Shown: positions 24,972-34,164 of the stretch, in pieces | Position numbering within the stretch: position 1 is the first letter of the stretch | Layout: each line of letters opens with the position of its first letter | Assembly: GCA_002409675.1 (NCBI GenBank) | Contig: DHOB01000056.1 | Span: 22,116-64,084 of the forward strand | Reading direction: 5' to 3' | Length of the DNA stretch: 41,969 nt | Source of the DNA: Ruminococcaceae bacterium UBA5401 | GTDB lineage: Bacteria > Bacillota > Clostridia > Oscillospirales > Acutalibacteraceae | Made by a program: the position numbers and the translations under genes | Notes under the pieces: model-generated | What the model saw: only the letters and a program-made list of their open reading frames with translations | Database searches by the model: none | What the model was told of the DNA's origin: nothing

Positions 24972-26594
24972 TCAGCTCCTGCAGACGTTCTCTTTCAGCT
25001 TCAGGATGGAGGCCGGCGCCACGGAAAGCTCGTCGATTTTGGCCTTCAGATAAAAGCCGGTCAGCTGCGGGTCGGCGGCGGATTCCCCGCAGATGCCGAT
25101 GGGGATGCCGGCCCGGTGCGCGCTCTGCGCGGCGATTTCAATCATTTTGAGCACCGCCGGGCTGCGCGGGTTGTAGAGCTTGGACACGGCCGCGTTGGTG
25201 CGGTCCACCGCCAGCGTGTACTGTGTCAAGTCGTTCGTCCCGACGCTGAAAAAGTCCACGATTTGGGCCAGCTCCCCGCTCAGCACCGCCGCCGAGGGAG
25301 TCTCGACCATGATGCCGGTCGGAATCTTCGGCGCAAACGCGATATGTTCCGCAGACAGGGCGGACTTCACGTCTTCGAGCACCGCCTTGGCGGCCTTCAC
25401 CTCGTCGGGAGAAACAATCATCGGGAACATGATTTGCAGATTGCCGAACGCCGAAGCGCGCAGCAGAGCCCTCAGCTGCGTCCGGAACAGCTCCTTCCGG
25501 TCGAGGCAGATGCGGATGGCCCGGTAGCCGAGCGCCGGGTTCGCCTCTTTCGGCAGGTGCAGGTACGGCACCTCCTTGTCCGCGCCGATGTCGAACGTGC
25601 GGACAATCACGGGCTTTTTCCCCATCTTTTGCAGAACCTGTTTATAAGCCTGGAACTGCTCTTCTTCCGTCGGCAGGGAATCACGGCCCATGTACAGAAA
25701 TTCGCTGCGGAACAGCCCGATTCCCTCCGCCCCGTTCTCCAGTGCGCTCTCCACGTCGTTCGGATGGGCGATGTTGGCATAGACACGGATGCGGACCCCC
25801 GCGCGCGAAACGGCGGGCGCATGCAGCAGCTTCAGGAGCTTTTTGCGGTGTTCCCGCTCCTCCCGCTGCTTTTCCCGGTAAACGGCAACGGTCTTCCCGT
25901 CCGGATTTACAAGGACCCGCCCGGTGGAGCCGTCCACAATCAGGGCGGCGCCTTCCCTGAGTGCGTCGAGCCCGGCGCCCAGGCCCACCACGGCGGGGAT
26001 GCCAAGCGTGCGGGCCAGAATGGCGGCGTGCGCCGTCCGGGACCCCTGGCGCGTCACGAAGGCCAGCACGGCGCTTTTGTCCATCTGGACGGTTTCGCTC
26101 GGCGTCAGGTTGTCCGCGGCGACAATGCGAGGCTCCGCGGAAGAAAAATCGGATTTTTCTTCCTTCCGCTGAAGAACCCGAATCAGCCGGCGTGAAATAT
26201 CGACGACATCCTGCGCCCGGCCGCGCATGTACTCGTTGTCCATTTTTGCAAACCGCTCCGAAAAGGTCCGACCCGCCTCCCAGACGGCGTATTCCGCGCA
26301 GACCTTCTCCGTGCGGACGGCCTGCCGCATCGCCTCCGTGAAGTCCTCGTCCTGCATCATCATGATATGAATCTGAAAAATCATCGAATCTTTTTCCGGG
26401 AGCTTTTTCAGGGCGTCCACATAAATGCTCTGGAGCTGCCGGATGGTCTCCTCCCGCGCCGCGTCCAGACGGGAAAGCTCGCCGGCCACGTCCGTAATTC
26501 CCTTCTTCTCAACCGTGTCCTCTCCGCTTTCCATCCAGCCGAGCCTGCCGATTGCAATCCCTTCGGATGCGCCGATTCCCTGGAGTTCTTTCAT
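24972..26594 (-). CDS. ptsI: Phosphoenolpyruvate-protein phosphotransferase (PTS enzyme I)
   Basis: A 540-residue enzyme I, which moves phosphate from PEP to HPr in the cytoplasm. The phospho-histidine is H189 in RQGSRTAHAAILAR (usual GGRTSHSAIMAR, so slightly divergent), the PEP-binding part includes GIGLFRSEFLYMGRD, FDIGADKEVPYL and FFSVGTNDLTQYTLAVDR, and the C-terminal GICGESAAD has the catalytic cysteine. ATG 26594 is chosen, with GAGGTG 10 nt upstream; TTG 26603 is too close. Neither ptsH nor any enzyme II gene is adjacent. It is slightly shorter than typical (~570). Confidence 0.93.
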   Translation of the reverse strand: MKELQGIGASEGIAIGRLGWMESGEDTVEKKGITDVAGELSRLDAAREETIRQLQSIYVDALKKLPEKDSMIFQIHIMMMQDEDFTEAMRQAVRTEKVCAEYAVWEAGRTFSERFAKMDNEYMRGRAQDVVDISRRLIRVLQRKEEKSDFSSAEPRIVAADNLTPSETVQMDKSAVLAFVTRQGSRTAHAAILARTLGIPAVVGLGAGLDALREGAALIVDGSTGRVLVNPDGKTVAVYREKQREEREHRKKLLKLLHAPAVSRAGVRIRVYANIAHPNDVESALENGAEGIGLFRSEFLYMGRDSLPTEEEQFQAYKQVLQKMGKKPVIVRTFDIGADKEVPYLHLPKEANPALGYRAIRICLDRKELFRTQLRALLRASAFGNLQIMFPMIVSPDEVKAAKAVLEDVKSALSAEHIAFAPKIPTGIMVETPSAAVLSGELAQIVDFFSVGTNDLTQYTLAVDRTNAAVSKLYNPRSPAVLKMIEIAAQSAHRAGIPIGICGESAADPQLTGFYLKAKIDELSVAPASILKLKENVCRS

Positions 26595-26830
26595 ACCGAA
26601 CAATCACCTCAAACCCTTGCCTACAATTTTTTTAAATCACACCAAATCATATTGGTCTTATTTTATCACGATTTGCACCCACATTGAAGATATAAAAGAC
26701 ATAACGGGGACACCCGGCAGAAATTCCGAAAATAAGCAGGCCGTCCCCCAGGCTTTTGTATTGTGGATTTTCCCGGCCCGCCGGGCCGGAGCGCCGCAAT
26801 AAGCGCGGGAAGCCGCATTTTTTTTAATGA

Positions 26831-26855
26831 AAAACAGGCGGCGTAAACCCGCCTT
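26831..26855 (-). terminator. Terminator downstream of the chemotaxis receptor gene
   Basis: On the minus strand AGGCGG, a 7-nt loop, CCGCCT, then GTTTTTC. It lies after the 42-bp palindrome at 26876. The stretch 26595-26983 contains these hairpins and no convincing gene. Confidence 0.55.
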
Positions 26856-26875
26856 CACAACAATCAAAGCTTTCC

Positions 26876-26917
26876 ATGCAAAGGACCCGAATGGCCGGCC
26901 ATTCGGGTCCTTTGCAT
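26876..26917. repeat. Perfect 42-bp palindrome
   Basis: ATGCAAAGGACCCGAATGGCC (26876-26896) is followed directly by its exact reverse complement, with no spacer. It lies 67 bp after the stop of the chemotaxis receptor gene. It could be a terminator stem for that gene, but it has no T tract. Confidence 0.8.
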
Positions 26918-26983
26918 CCACGTTACAGGAGGTCTTAAGGTTTTGAAGAAAGAAGCCGGCGGCAGTCCTTATCGACGGTTCAA

Positions 26984-28945
26984 TCAGGATTCTTTTCCGG
27001 CGGCTTCCGCCTTTAAATGAAATTTGGAGACCAGCTTTTCCATTAAAGAAGCCTGGCCGGACAGTTCCTCGCTGGCCGCGGCGCTCTCTTCCGCCGTGGC
27101 GGAATTCGTCTGAATCACCGTCGAAATCTGGTTGACGCCCTGGTTGAACTGGGAAATCGCTTCAGCCTGCTGATTGGCCGATTTGGCGATGTCGTTTACG
27201 GCGTCGACGACCCCGTGGACGAGGGGAACGGTCGAATTTAAAGAGCCAGCCGTCGCATTGGCGATTTTCGTCCCGTTCTGCACCGCGGAAATGGTCTCGT
27301 GAATCAGCGCGGCCGTATTTTTCGCCGCGTCCGCGGATTTGCCGGCAAGGTTGCGCACCTCATCCGCGACGACCGCGAACCCCTTGCCCGCTTCCCCGGC
27401 CCGCGCGGCTTCCACCGCGGCGTTCAGGGACAGGATGTTGGTCTGGAAGGCCACGTTTTCGATGGTTTTGATGATTTTGCTGGTCTGGCTCGATTTTTCG
27501 GAAATCAGGTTCATTGCGCTGACCATGGCCTGCATCTGCCGGTTGCTTTCCTGGACCTTGTCCCCGGCTTCATTCGCCCTGCCCGACGCGGCGGCGGCGT
27601 CCTTCGCAGAGCCGTGGATTTTTTCCGAAATCGTGTCGATTGTGGAAGACAGCTCCTCAATGGTGCCCGCCTGTTCGCTGGAGCCCTGGGCCAGGGACTG
27701 CGCGCCGGCCGAAACCTGCTCGGAGCCGGCCGAAACCTGCTTTGCCGAGGCGTTGATTTGGTTCAGGTCCCTGTTGAAAGTGGCGATAATCGTATCGAGG
27801 CTGGATTTAATCGGGGCAAAGTCTTTTGCAAAGTGGTCGGAGGGGACCACTGTCAGATCGCCGTTCGCCATTCTGTTGAGGGCGCCCGATATTTCCTCGA
27901 TGACCCTTCTCAGCCTTCCCAGCACGGTGCCGGTCGCCTCCGCGAGGGTCCTGGTCTCATCTTCAGCTTTGACTGCAGGGACCGGGGAAGTCAGGTCGCC
28001 GGTAGAAAGAAGGACGATTCTCCCGACGCATTTCCGAATCGGGTCTGCAATCGACTTCGCGACGGCGATTGAGAGAAAAACGCCGGCCGCGATGCACAGG
28101 GCGGAAGAACCGATTAAGCCGAAAACGGAAAACCAGATGGACGACGTCATCTCCGCAATGGGGGCGACCACGCCGATCGACCAGCCGTCGGTATTTTTTA
28201 CGGGGGCATAGTAGCAGATTCTGTCCCCCGTTCCATAGCGGTAGGTGGTGACGCCGCTCTGCCCCGACTTGACCAGTTTCAGCCGCGAAACTTCGGCGAG
28301 CTTTCTCGCTTTTACGCTGGCCTCCTGAACGTCCGCAATCACGGCGCCGGATTTGTCCATGATGAACACGTTGCCGGTTTTTCCAATCACGATGTTCTTA
28401 ATGATGTTCCGGTAAACCAAAGGGTCGTAAGTCGCCAAAACCGCCCCGCGGTAGCCGTTGCTGTTTGCGACCGGCGCGCAGGCAATTACGCAGAGTTCTT
28501 TGGCAGAATCGTACATGGTGGGCGAAAGATAGGTCTCTCCGTTCATCGCCTTTTTAAAATACTCCTGGTCCGCGATGTTTTTCCCGTCCAGCCTGGCGTC
28601 TTCGCTGACGACGGTCCCGTCTGCCGCGACCAGGCTGAGCGACTGATAGCCGTGCGCGCTTTTCTGTTTCTTCAGCGTGTTCAAGAGCTCGGCCCGGCCG
28701 ACTCCCGGTTTCCCAATCTCGTCGGAAATCGCGACGGTCTGGATGTCCGCCTTCATCTTGTCGAGTGAGCTGCCGATTGCCACCTGCGCCGTCTCCCCGA
28801 TGGACTGCAGATCGTCGCGCACGTCCTGCGTGATGCCCTGATACGACGAATAAACGCCGACAGCCAGGTTGAGCAGCGCCGTCAGGACGATAATCGCAAC
28901 GGTGCAGGTGATGAGTTTTTTTCTGAGTGATTTGAATCGGTTCAT
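26984..28945 (-). CDS. Methyl-accepting chemotaxis protein with dCache sensor
   Basis: A 653-residue receptor. A short cytoplasmic start and TM1 (about 10-32, ITCTVAIIVLTALLNLAVGV) precede an extracellular dCache domain (about 35-285) with the YQSLSLV, DQEYFKKAMNGETYLSPT and GYRGAVLATYDP marks. TM2 (about 287-310), a HAMP region and the cytoplasmic signalling domain follow, with the hairpin tip ENVAFQTNILSLNAAVEAAR and EVRNLAGKSADAAKNT. ATG 28945 follows AAGGAG; the upstream extension is not used. It senses small molecules outside the cell and signals to CheA; no che genes are in the window. A sigma-D promoter precedes it. Confidence 0.93.
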   Translation of the reverse strand: MNRFKSLRKKLITCTVAIIVLTALLNLAVGVYSSYQGITQDVRDDLQSIGETAQVAIGSSLDKMKADIQTVAISDEIGKPGVGRAELLNTLKKQKSAHGYQSLSLVAADGTVVSEDARLDGKNIADQEYFKKAMNGETYLSPTMYDSAKELCVIACAPVANSNGYRGAVLATYDPLVYRNIIKNIVIGKTGNVFIMDKSGAVIADVQEASVKARKLAEVSRLKLVKSGQSGVTTYRYGTGDRICYYAPVKNTDGWSIGVVAPIAEMTSSIWFSVFGLIGSSALCIAAGVFLSIAVAKSIADPIRKCVGRIVLLSTGDLTSPVPAVKAEDETRTLAEATGTVLGRLRRVIEEISGALNRMANGDLTVVPSDHFAKDFAPIKSSLDTIIATFNRDLNQINASAKQVSAGSEQVSAGAQSLAQGSSEQAGTIEELSSTIDTISEKIHGSAKDAAAASGRANEAGDKVQESNRQMQAMVSAMNLISEKSSQTSKIIKTIENVAFQTNILSLNAAVEAARAGEAGKGFAVVADEVRNLAGKSADAAKNTAALIHETISAVQNGTKIANATAGSLNSTVPLVHGVVDAVNDIAKSANQQAEAISQFNQGVNQISTVIQTNSATAEESAAASEELSGQASLMEKLVSKFHLKAEAAGKES

Positions 28946-29047
28946 TGCTGCTGATCTCCTTAATCTATAAGGTAATAATTTTATGGATGTCTTGGTTTGC
29001 ATACGGAATGTCAGGATGCGCCTTTTTTAAACCGGCATCGGTTATGT

Positions 29048-29074
29048 TATCGTCCTTTGATTGTTAAACTTTAG
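29048..29074 (-). promoter_or_regulatory. Sigma-D (FliA-type) promoter of the chemotaxis receptor
   Basis: On the minus strand TAAA (29071-29074), exactly 15 bp, then GACGATAA (29048-29055), one mismatch from the TAAA-N15-GCCGATAA consensus. A second near match lies upstream at 29108-29135 (ACCGATAA with TAAA 16 bp away). The region 28946-29295 has no gene. Confidence 0.65.
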
Positions 29075-29198
29075 ACCATCGGCTGTGGAAAAGTAATAAT
29101 TTGTATTTTATCGGTACCTTCAATTTCGTATTTTAAAGGGTAAAAAATAGTAACTGCTTACTTTTTGCATTCCATCCTTCCCCATCCATCCGCGCCAG

Positions 29199-29222
29199 CC
29201 GCCGGCCAAAAAATGCCGGCGG
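29199..29222 (-). terminator. Hairpin after the sugar ABC operon
   Basis: CCGCCGGC (29199-29206) and GCCGGCGG (29215-29222) enclose an 8-nt loop, about 75 bp after the permease stop. There is no T tract, so termination may be weak. Confidence 0.4.
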
Positions 29223-29295
29223 GGCAGCCGAGCTCCTCCCTCCGATAAGGGGCTCCGTCCCGCCGGTCCACCGGGGTCTCACGCGGTGCTGTGGG

Positions 29296-30270
29296 CTACG
29301 ATTCCCCGACCCCCTTGTTTTTCAGAATCATCCTCTGCAGAACGATAAACGCGCAGAGGAGCAGGCCGCTGACGATCTTCGCCCACCAGGAGCTCAGCGT
29401 GCCCTGAAACGTAATCAGCGTCTGGATGGTGCCGTTGATGAGGACGCCGAACAGCGCCCCGGGGACATAGCCGATGCCGCCCGTGAGCGACATTCCGCCG
29501 ATGACCGAAGACGAAATGGCGTCCATTTCGGCGCCGACGGCGTGGCGGGTGTACCCGGAAAGCATGTAGAAGCTGAACACGATGCCCGCAATCGACGAAT
29601 AGATTCCGTTGACGGTATAGACGAGGATTTTGGTTTTCCCCACCGGCAGGCCCATCAGGTTGGCGGAAGCTTCGTTGCCGCCGATCGCATAGACCGTGCG
29701 GCCGAACTTCGTGTAGGTCATCACGAGTGACGCCGCGGCCAGCAGCACGAGGGCGATGACGACGCCCGGGGAGACGTAGTTCCCGCCCGGAAGCGGAATC
29801 TTCGCGTTTGAGATGGCCACATAGGTCGGGTCCTTGATGTTGATGGAGGTCGTGTTGATAACGGCGGTCATGCCGCGCGCGAAGAACAGGCCCGCCAGGG
29901 TCACGATGAACGGCTGGATTTTAAAGAACTGAATCAGGCAGCCCTGCGTGAAGCCGAACGCCGCCCCGACAGCGACCATCAGAAGCATCACGAGGTAGGG
30001 GTTCACATGGTCCCGCAGCATGGCGGCGGAAGCCATGCAGACCATGGCGATCACCGAGCCCACGGAAATATCGATGCCGCCGAGAATCAGCACCATGGAC
30101 ATGCCGGTTGCGATGACAATCAGGTAGGCGTTGTCGATGAAGAGATTCAGAAAAACCTGGAGGGAGAAGAAGCCCTCGAACAGAGCGGACCCGATGCCGA
30201 AAAGGACGACGAACAGCACCGATGTGATGATAATCGGAAAATATTTCGACCTCAGCAGCTTTTTAAGCAT
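29296..30270 (-). CDS. yjfF: Sugar ABC transporter permease, YjfF-like
   Basis: A 324-residue BPD_transp_2 family membrane protein with about eight to ten hydrophobic segments. It shows MVLILGGIDISVGSVIAM, PFIVTLAGLFFARGMTAVI, the coupling-loop-like YAIGGNEASANLMGLPV and SSSVIGGMSLTGGIGYVPG. It pairs with the second permease gene, whose 3' end overlaps its start by 8 bp. In E. coli the ytfQRT-yjfF system imports galactofuranose; here the substrate may be another furanose or pentose, since only sequence class supports the name. It is the last gene of the operon. Confidence 0.85.
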   Translation of the reverse strand: MLKKLLRSKYFPIIITSVLFVVLFGIGSALFEGFFSLQVFLNLFIDNAYLIVIATGMSMVLILGGIDISVGSVIAMVCMASAAMLRDHVNPYLVMLLMVAVGAAFGFTQGCLIQFFKIQPFIVTLAGLFFARGMTAVINTTSINIKDPTYVAISNAKIPLPGGNYVSPGVVIALVLLAAASLVMTYTKFGRTVYAIGGNEASANLMGLPVGKTKILVYTVNGIYSSIAGIVFSFYMLSGYTRHAVGAEMDAISSSVIGGMSLTGGIGYVPGALFGVLINGTIQTLITFQGTLSSWWAKIVSGLLLCAFIVLQRMILKNKGVGES

Positions 30271-31279
30271 GGGCTCTCTTCCTTTCCCCGTTCCCGATTC
30301 TGCCGAGAAGGCCGCGGAATTCCTCGGACTGAATCAGGCAGATCAGGATGACGACCACCGCCTTGACCACCGGAAGGACCTGCGGCGGCACGCCCCAGGC
30401 GTACAGCGTGGTCGTAAGGCTCTGGATAATCAGCGCGCCGATGATGCTCGCGCCGAGGGAGAATCTGCCGCCCGTCATTTTCGTTCCGCCGAGCGCGACC
30501 GAAAGGATGGCGTCCATCTCAATCAGGTAGCCGGCGTTGTTGGCGTCCGCGGCCTTGATGATGGAGGTCGTGATAAACCCGCCGACGCCCGCGCACAGCC
30601 CGCTGATCACATAGGTGAGAAACACGATCATCACCGCGTTGATGCCGGAGTACCGGCTGGCCGTCGCGTTGGTTCCGACCGACTCGACGAACATGCCGAA
30701 CGACGTCTTGCGCGTATAGAGCTCCGCGAGCACGAACATCAGAATCACGATGAGCACGGAAAACGGCAGCGGCATCCCGGGGACGTAGCTGGCAATCATG
30801 CAGAAGGGCTTGTAGATTACGGTCGGAATCTGGCCCCCGGTAATCAGCTGGGCGATGCCGCGGCCCGCCACGTTCAGAATCAGCGTGGCCACCATGGGCG
30901 AGACGCCCACCACCGCCACGAGCATGCCGTTCCAGCAGCCCAGGACCGCCGAAACGGCCAGCGCGACCAGAAGGCAGACGGCCAGAGGGGTCCGGGCCGT
31001 CTGGCCGGGGCCGAGCATCTGCGCCACAATCGCACCCGAGATGGCCAGGATGGAACCGACGGAAATATCCGTGCCTCCCGTGGCGATGACGAGCGTCATG
31101 CCGATGGAAAGAATCATCAGGGTCGCCGCGTTGTTGACGATGTCGATCACGCGCCCGTAAAGGTATCCGTTCTTCAACTGGATGGTAAAAAAGCCCGGAA
31201 GGAAAATCAGGTCGAACAGAAGGACGGCGCACAGCCCCATGGTCGGCCAGAACAGCGGGCTCCGCTTAAATCTCTTCAT
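30263..31279 (-). CDS. ytfT: Sugar ABC transporter permease, YtfT-like
   Basis: A 338-residue permease of the RbsC/YtfT family. Hydrophobic segments cover most of it, with MTLVIATGGTDISVGSILAISGA, VATLILNVAGRGIAQLITGGQIPT, the long insertion typical of YtfT, VESVGTNATASRYSGI and DAILSVALGGTKMTGG. It forms a heterodimeric channel with the YjfF-like protein. The start overlaps the ATPase gene stop by 4 bp. Confidence 0.87.
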   Translation of the reverse strand: MKRFKRSPLFWPTMGLCAVLLFDLIFLPGFFTIQLKNGYLYGRVIDIVNNAATLMILSIGMTLVIATGGTDISVGSILAISGAIVAQMLGPGQTARTPLAVCLLVALAVSAVLGCWNGMLVAVVGVSPMVATLILNVAGRGIAQLITGGQIPTVIYKPFCMIASYVPGMPLPFSVLIVILMFVLAELYTRKTSFGMFVESVGTNATASRYSGINAVMIVFLTYVISGLCAGVGGFITTSIIKAADANNAGYLIEMDAILSVALGGTKMTGGRFSLGASIIGALIIQSLTTTLYAWGVPPQVLPVVKAVVVILICLIQSEEFRGLLGRIGNGERKRAHA

Positions 31280-32793
31280 GGCTGCTCCACCTCTTCGGCA
31301 ATCATCCGCATGACCCTGTTTTCGTTCATGTCCTCTCCCCGCAGTTCGCCGACGACCTTTTTGTCCCGCAGGACGACCAGGCGCGTGCTGCAGCGCAGGG
31401 TTTCATCCACTTCGGACGAGATGAAGAGGATGGCGATGTCGTTCTTTGCAAGCCGGCGGACCAGCTTCTGGATTTCGCTCTTCGCCCCGATGTCGATGCC
31501 GCGGGTCGGCTCGTCGAGAATCAGAAGCTCCGGGTCCGTGGCGAGCCACCGCGCAAGGATGACTTTCTGCTGGTTGCCGCCGCTCAGGTTTCTGACAAGC
31601 TGCTCCTGGGAAGAAGCTTTTATGTTCAGCGCCTTGATGTACCGGTCCGCGATGGCCTCCTGCTCTTTGCGGGAAATCCGCTTCAGGTGTCCCCGGCTCG
31701 CCTGCAGGGCCATGATGATGTTTTCCCGCACGGTGAGCTCCCCGATGACCCCCTGCGCCTTGCGGTCCTCGGGACAGTAGGCGAACCCGTTCCGGATGCC
31801 GTCAATCGGCTTCGCGATTTTAATCTCTTTCCCGTTCAGGACCAGCCGCCCGGTGTCCGCGCGCCGGATGCCGAACAGAAGCTGCGCCAGCTCGGTTCTG
31901 CCGGAGCCGAGCAGGCCCGTGAGGCCGATGACCTCCCCCTTGCCGACGGCGAGGTCGAACGGGGCGATATCGCCGCGGCGGCCGAGCTTTTCGGCCCTGA
32001 GAAAGGGTTTTTCCGCCGCCTCCTGCTCCGGCCTGGCGGTCCGGTCCATCGCCACCAGGTCGCTGTAGTCCTTGCCGATCATCTTGGCGACCATCTGCAC
32101 TTTCGGCAGGTCCCGCGTGCGGTAATGCCCCACGAGCCCGCCGTTCCGCAGAATCGTGATGCGGTCGCTCACCTCGTAGACCTGGTCGATGAAATGGGTG
32201 ATGAAGAGAATGCCGAGCCCCCGGTCCCGCAGCTGCCGCATGATCTCGAAGAGCTTGTTCGCCTCGTTCTGGTCGAGGCTGGAAGTCGGTTCGTCGAGAA
32301 TCAGCACTTTGGACGAAAACTCCAGCGTGCGCGCGATCGCCACCATCTGCTGGACGGCGACGGAGTAGCTGTTCAGGGGTTTCTGGACGTCGATGTCCAG
32401 ATTGAGGCCTTTCATGGTCCTGCGCGCGTCCGCGTAGAGGGACTTCCAGTCGATTTTGCCGTGCTTCGTCTTTTCTTTTCCGATGAAAATATTTTCAGCG
32501 ACCGTCAGGTTCGGGCAAAGGTTGATTTCCTGGTAGACGGTCCCGATGCCGAGCTTTTGCGCGTCCTGCGTGGATTTCGGCAGGATGTCCTTCCCTTCCA
32601 GCGTGATGCGGCCGCTGTCGAGCTTTTCCACGCCGGTCAGGATTTTGATGAGCGTCGATTTTCCGGCGCCGTTCTCGCCGACCAGCGCGTGGATTTCACC
32701 CGGCATCAGGTCGAAGTCAACGTTGGAAAGCGCCCTCACGCCCGGATAGGATTTGCAGATCCCGGCCATGGTCAGAATCGGTTCAGCTTCCAC
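31276..32793 (-). CDS. ytfR: Sugar ABC transporter ATP-binding protein with two ATPase domains
   Basis: A 505-residue tandem ATPase of the RbsA/YtfR type. The first domain (about 8-240) has Walker A GENGAGKST, signature SVAVQQMVAIAR and VLILDEPTSSLD. The second (about 260-500) has the degenerate Walker A GLLGSGRTEL usual for this family, AYCPEDRKAQGV, signature LSGGNQQKVILARWL and LLILDEPTRGIDIGAK. The start is GTG 32793, because GAGGAGGGAG lies 7 nt upstream; the extension to 32841 runs into the hairpin upstream. It powers the two permeases encoded downstream. Confidence 0.92.
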   Translation of the reverse strand: MEAEPILTMAGICKSYPGVRALSNVDFDLMPGEIHALVGENGAGKSTLIKILTGVEKLDSGRITLEGKDILPKSTQDAQKLGIGTVYQEINLCPNLTVAENIFIGKEKTKHGKIDWKSLYADARRTMKGLNLDIDVQKPLNSYSVAVQQMVAIARTLEFSSKVLILDEPTSSLDQNEANKLFEIMRQLRDRGLGILFITHFIDQVYEVSDRITILRNGGLVGHYRTRDLPKVQMVAKMIGKDYSDLVAMDRTARPEQEAAEKPFLRAEKLGRRGDIAPFDLAVGKGEVIGLTGLLGSGRTELAQLLFGIRRADTGRLVLNGKEIKIAKPIDGIRNGFAYCPEDRKAQGVIGELTVRENIIMALQASRGHLKRISRKEQEAIADRYIKALNIKASSQEQLVRNLSGGNQQKVILARWLATDPELLILDEPTRGIDIGAKSEIQKLVRRLAKNDIAILFISSEVDETLRCSTRLVVLRDKKVVGELRGEDMNENRVMRMIAEEVEQP

Positions 32794-32829
32794 CGTTTTA
32801 CTCCCTCCTCGCAATTCCCGGTTATATTT

Positions 32830-32855
32830 GTGGGGGGACACGAAGGTCCCCCCAC
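32830..32855 (-). promoter_or_regulatory. Intercistronic hairpin between the binding-protein and ATPase genes
   Basis: GTGGGGGGAC/GTCCCCCCAC, a 10-bp perfect stem with a 6-nt loop and no T run. Such hairpins between binding protein and ATPase genes commonly raise the level of the upstream mRNA segment, so the binding protein is made in excess. Confidence 0.6.
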
Positions 32856-32889
32856 AGTGCGGATTTTCTTTTCGTTCCCTTCCAAAAAA

Positions 32890-33924
32890 TCAATAGGTGC
32901 GGGTCGGCAGCGCTTCCGCCGCCTTGGAGGCCGGATACACGCTCTCCTGGGATTTAATCCACTTCGGGACGCTTTCTCCGTTTGCCAGCTTTTCGCATGC
33001 GTCGAAGAACTGGGGCCCGAGAAGCGGGTTGCACTCCACGCTCGCGTTGTATTTGCCGTCCACCATGGCCTGGAACGCATCCTTGATGCCGTCGCAGCCG
33101 ACGAGCTTGATGTCCTTGCCCGGCGCCTTGCCGGCCTCTTCAATCGCCTGCACGGCGCCCATGCCCATATCGTCGTTCTCGGCAAACACGCCCTGGATGT
33201 TGCTGTCGGATTTGAGGAAGGATTCCATGACCTGCTTGCCGGTCTGGCGGCTGAAGTCGCCGTCCTGCTGCTTCGTGATCTTCATGTTCGGGTATTTGGC
33301 GATCTGCTCCGTAAAGCCCTTCGTGCGGCCCGTCGCGGCGCTTGCGCCCGTCGTGCCGAGGAGGATCACCACGTTGCCCTTTTCACCCATGGCCTTTGCG
33401 AGCTGGTCGCAGGCGTCCTTGCCCTCCTGCACGAAGTCGGAGCCGATGAACGTCGCGTACAGGTCGTCGACGCCCGTCGCCTGACGGTCTATCAGGATCA
33501 CCGGGATGTTGGCCGTTTTGGCTTCCTTGAACACCTCTTCCCAGCCCGTGTCGACGGCCGGAGCGACGCCTATCACGTCGACTTTCTGCTGGATGAAGGT
33601 CCGGATCGCCTTGATCTGGTTCTCCTGCTTCTGCTGTGCGTCGGAAAATTTAAGGTTGACGCCCCGCTTGGCCGCCTCTTCCTTGATGGATTTGGTCTCG
33701 CCGGTCCTCCACGCGCTTTCGGCGCCTTCCTGGGCGAAGCCGACCACGAGGTCCTTCCCCGTCTTCTTTGCCGCCGCCGCGCTGGAGGCTTCGCTGGAAG
33801 CCCCGCCGGAAGCCTCGCTGGGCGCGGGGGCGGCGGAGGCTCCTCCGCCGTTGTTGCAGGCGCTCAGGGAAAAGGCCAGGGATACGGTCAGAAACAGGCC
33901 GAGAATCTTACGTAGACTTTTCAA
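32890..33924 (-). CDS. ytfQ: Sugar-binding lipoprotein of the ABC importer, YtfQ-like
   Basis: A 344-residue Peripla_BP_4 protein. The start is TTG 33924 with AGGGAGGA 7 nt upstream. The signal peptide ends in the lipobox SLSAC (C23), then an Ala/Ser-rich linker (about 24-53), so it is a surface lipoprotein. The binding domain shows LVVGFAQEGAESAWRTGETKSI, QQKVDVIGVAPAVDTGWEEV, ATFIGSDFVQEG and VFAENDDMGMGAVQAIEEAG. It is clearly homologous to the second domain of the protein encoded at 37206. It is the first gene of the importer operon. Confidence 0.92.
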   Translation of the reverse strand: MKSLRKILGLFLTVSLAFSLSACNNGGGASAAPAPSEASGGASSEASSAAAAKKTGKDLVVGFAQEGAESAWRTGETKSIKEEAAKRGVNLKFSDAQQKQENQIKAIRTFIQQKVDVIGVAPAVDTGWEEVFKEAKTANIPVILIDRQATGVDDLYATFIGSDFVQEGKDACDQLAKAMGEKGNVVILLGTTGASAATGRTKGFTEQIAKYPNMKITKQQDGDFSRQTGKQVMESFLKSDSNIQGVFAENDDMGMGAVQAIEEAGKAPGKDIKLVGCDGIKDAFQAMVDGKYNASVECNPLLGPQFFDACEKLANGESVPKWIKSQESVYPASKAAEALPTRTY

Positions 33925-33974
33925 AGCTCTTCCTCCCTTATGATGACGTGCTGAATTCTTCGCTTCCGTGGGGT

Positions 33975-33980
33975 ATTATA
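33975..33980 (-). promoter_or_regulatory. Likely -10 box of the importer operon
   Basis: A consensus TATAAT on the minus strand, about 50 bp before the TTG start, without a recognisable -35 box. This fits a promoter that needs an activator such as the divergently encoded AraC-type regulator. A 34071-34095 hairpin (CAGTCGGCCGG/CCGGCCGACTG) lies between the two divergent promoters. Confidence 0.45.
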
Positions 33981-34164
33981 CGGCATATTGAATGGAATGT
34001 ATGTAGAAAAACCTGCAAATCTGTTCAATATTCGGTTCATCGTTTTTCGGGACGTGGTTTTTCTTAAAGACAGTCGGCCGGCAGCCGGCCGACTGCCCCT
34101 TTGTTCTGATTGAAATTCGGTAAAAAATATAAATTTCATCAAATTATAATAAATATTTTAAACA

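Noticed and set aside
26658..26921. 87-residue minus-strand ORF
   Set aside because: It is built from the 42-bp palindrome and other hairpins, with no ribosome site.
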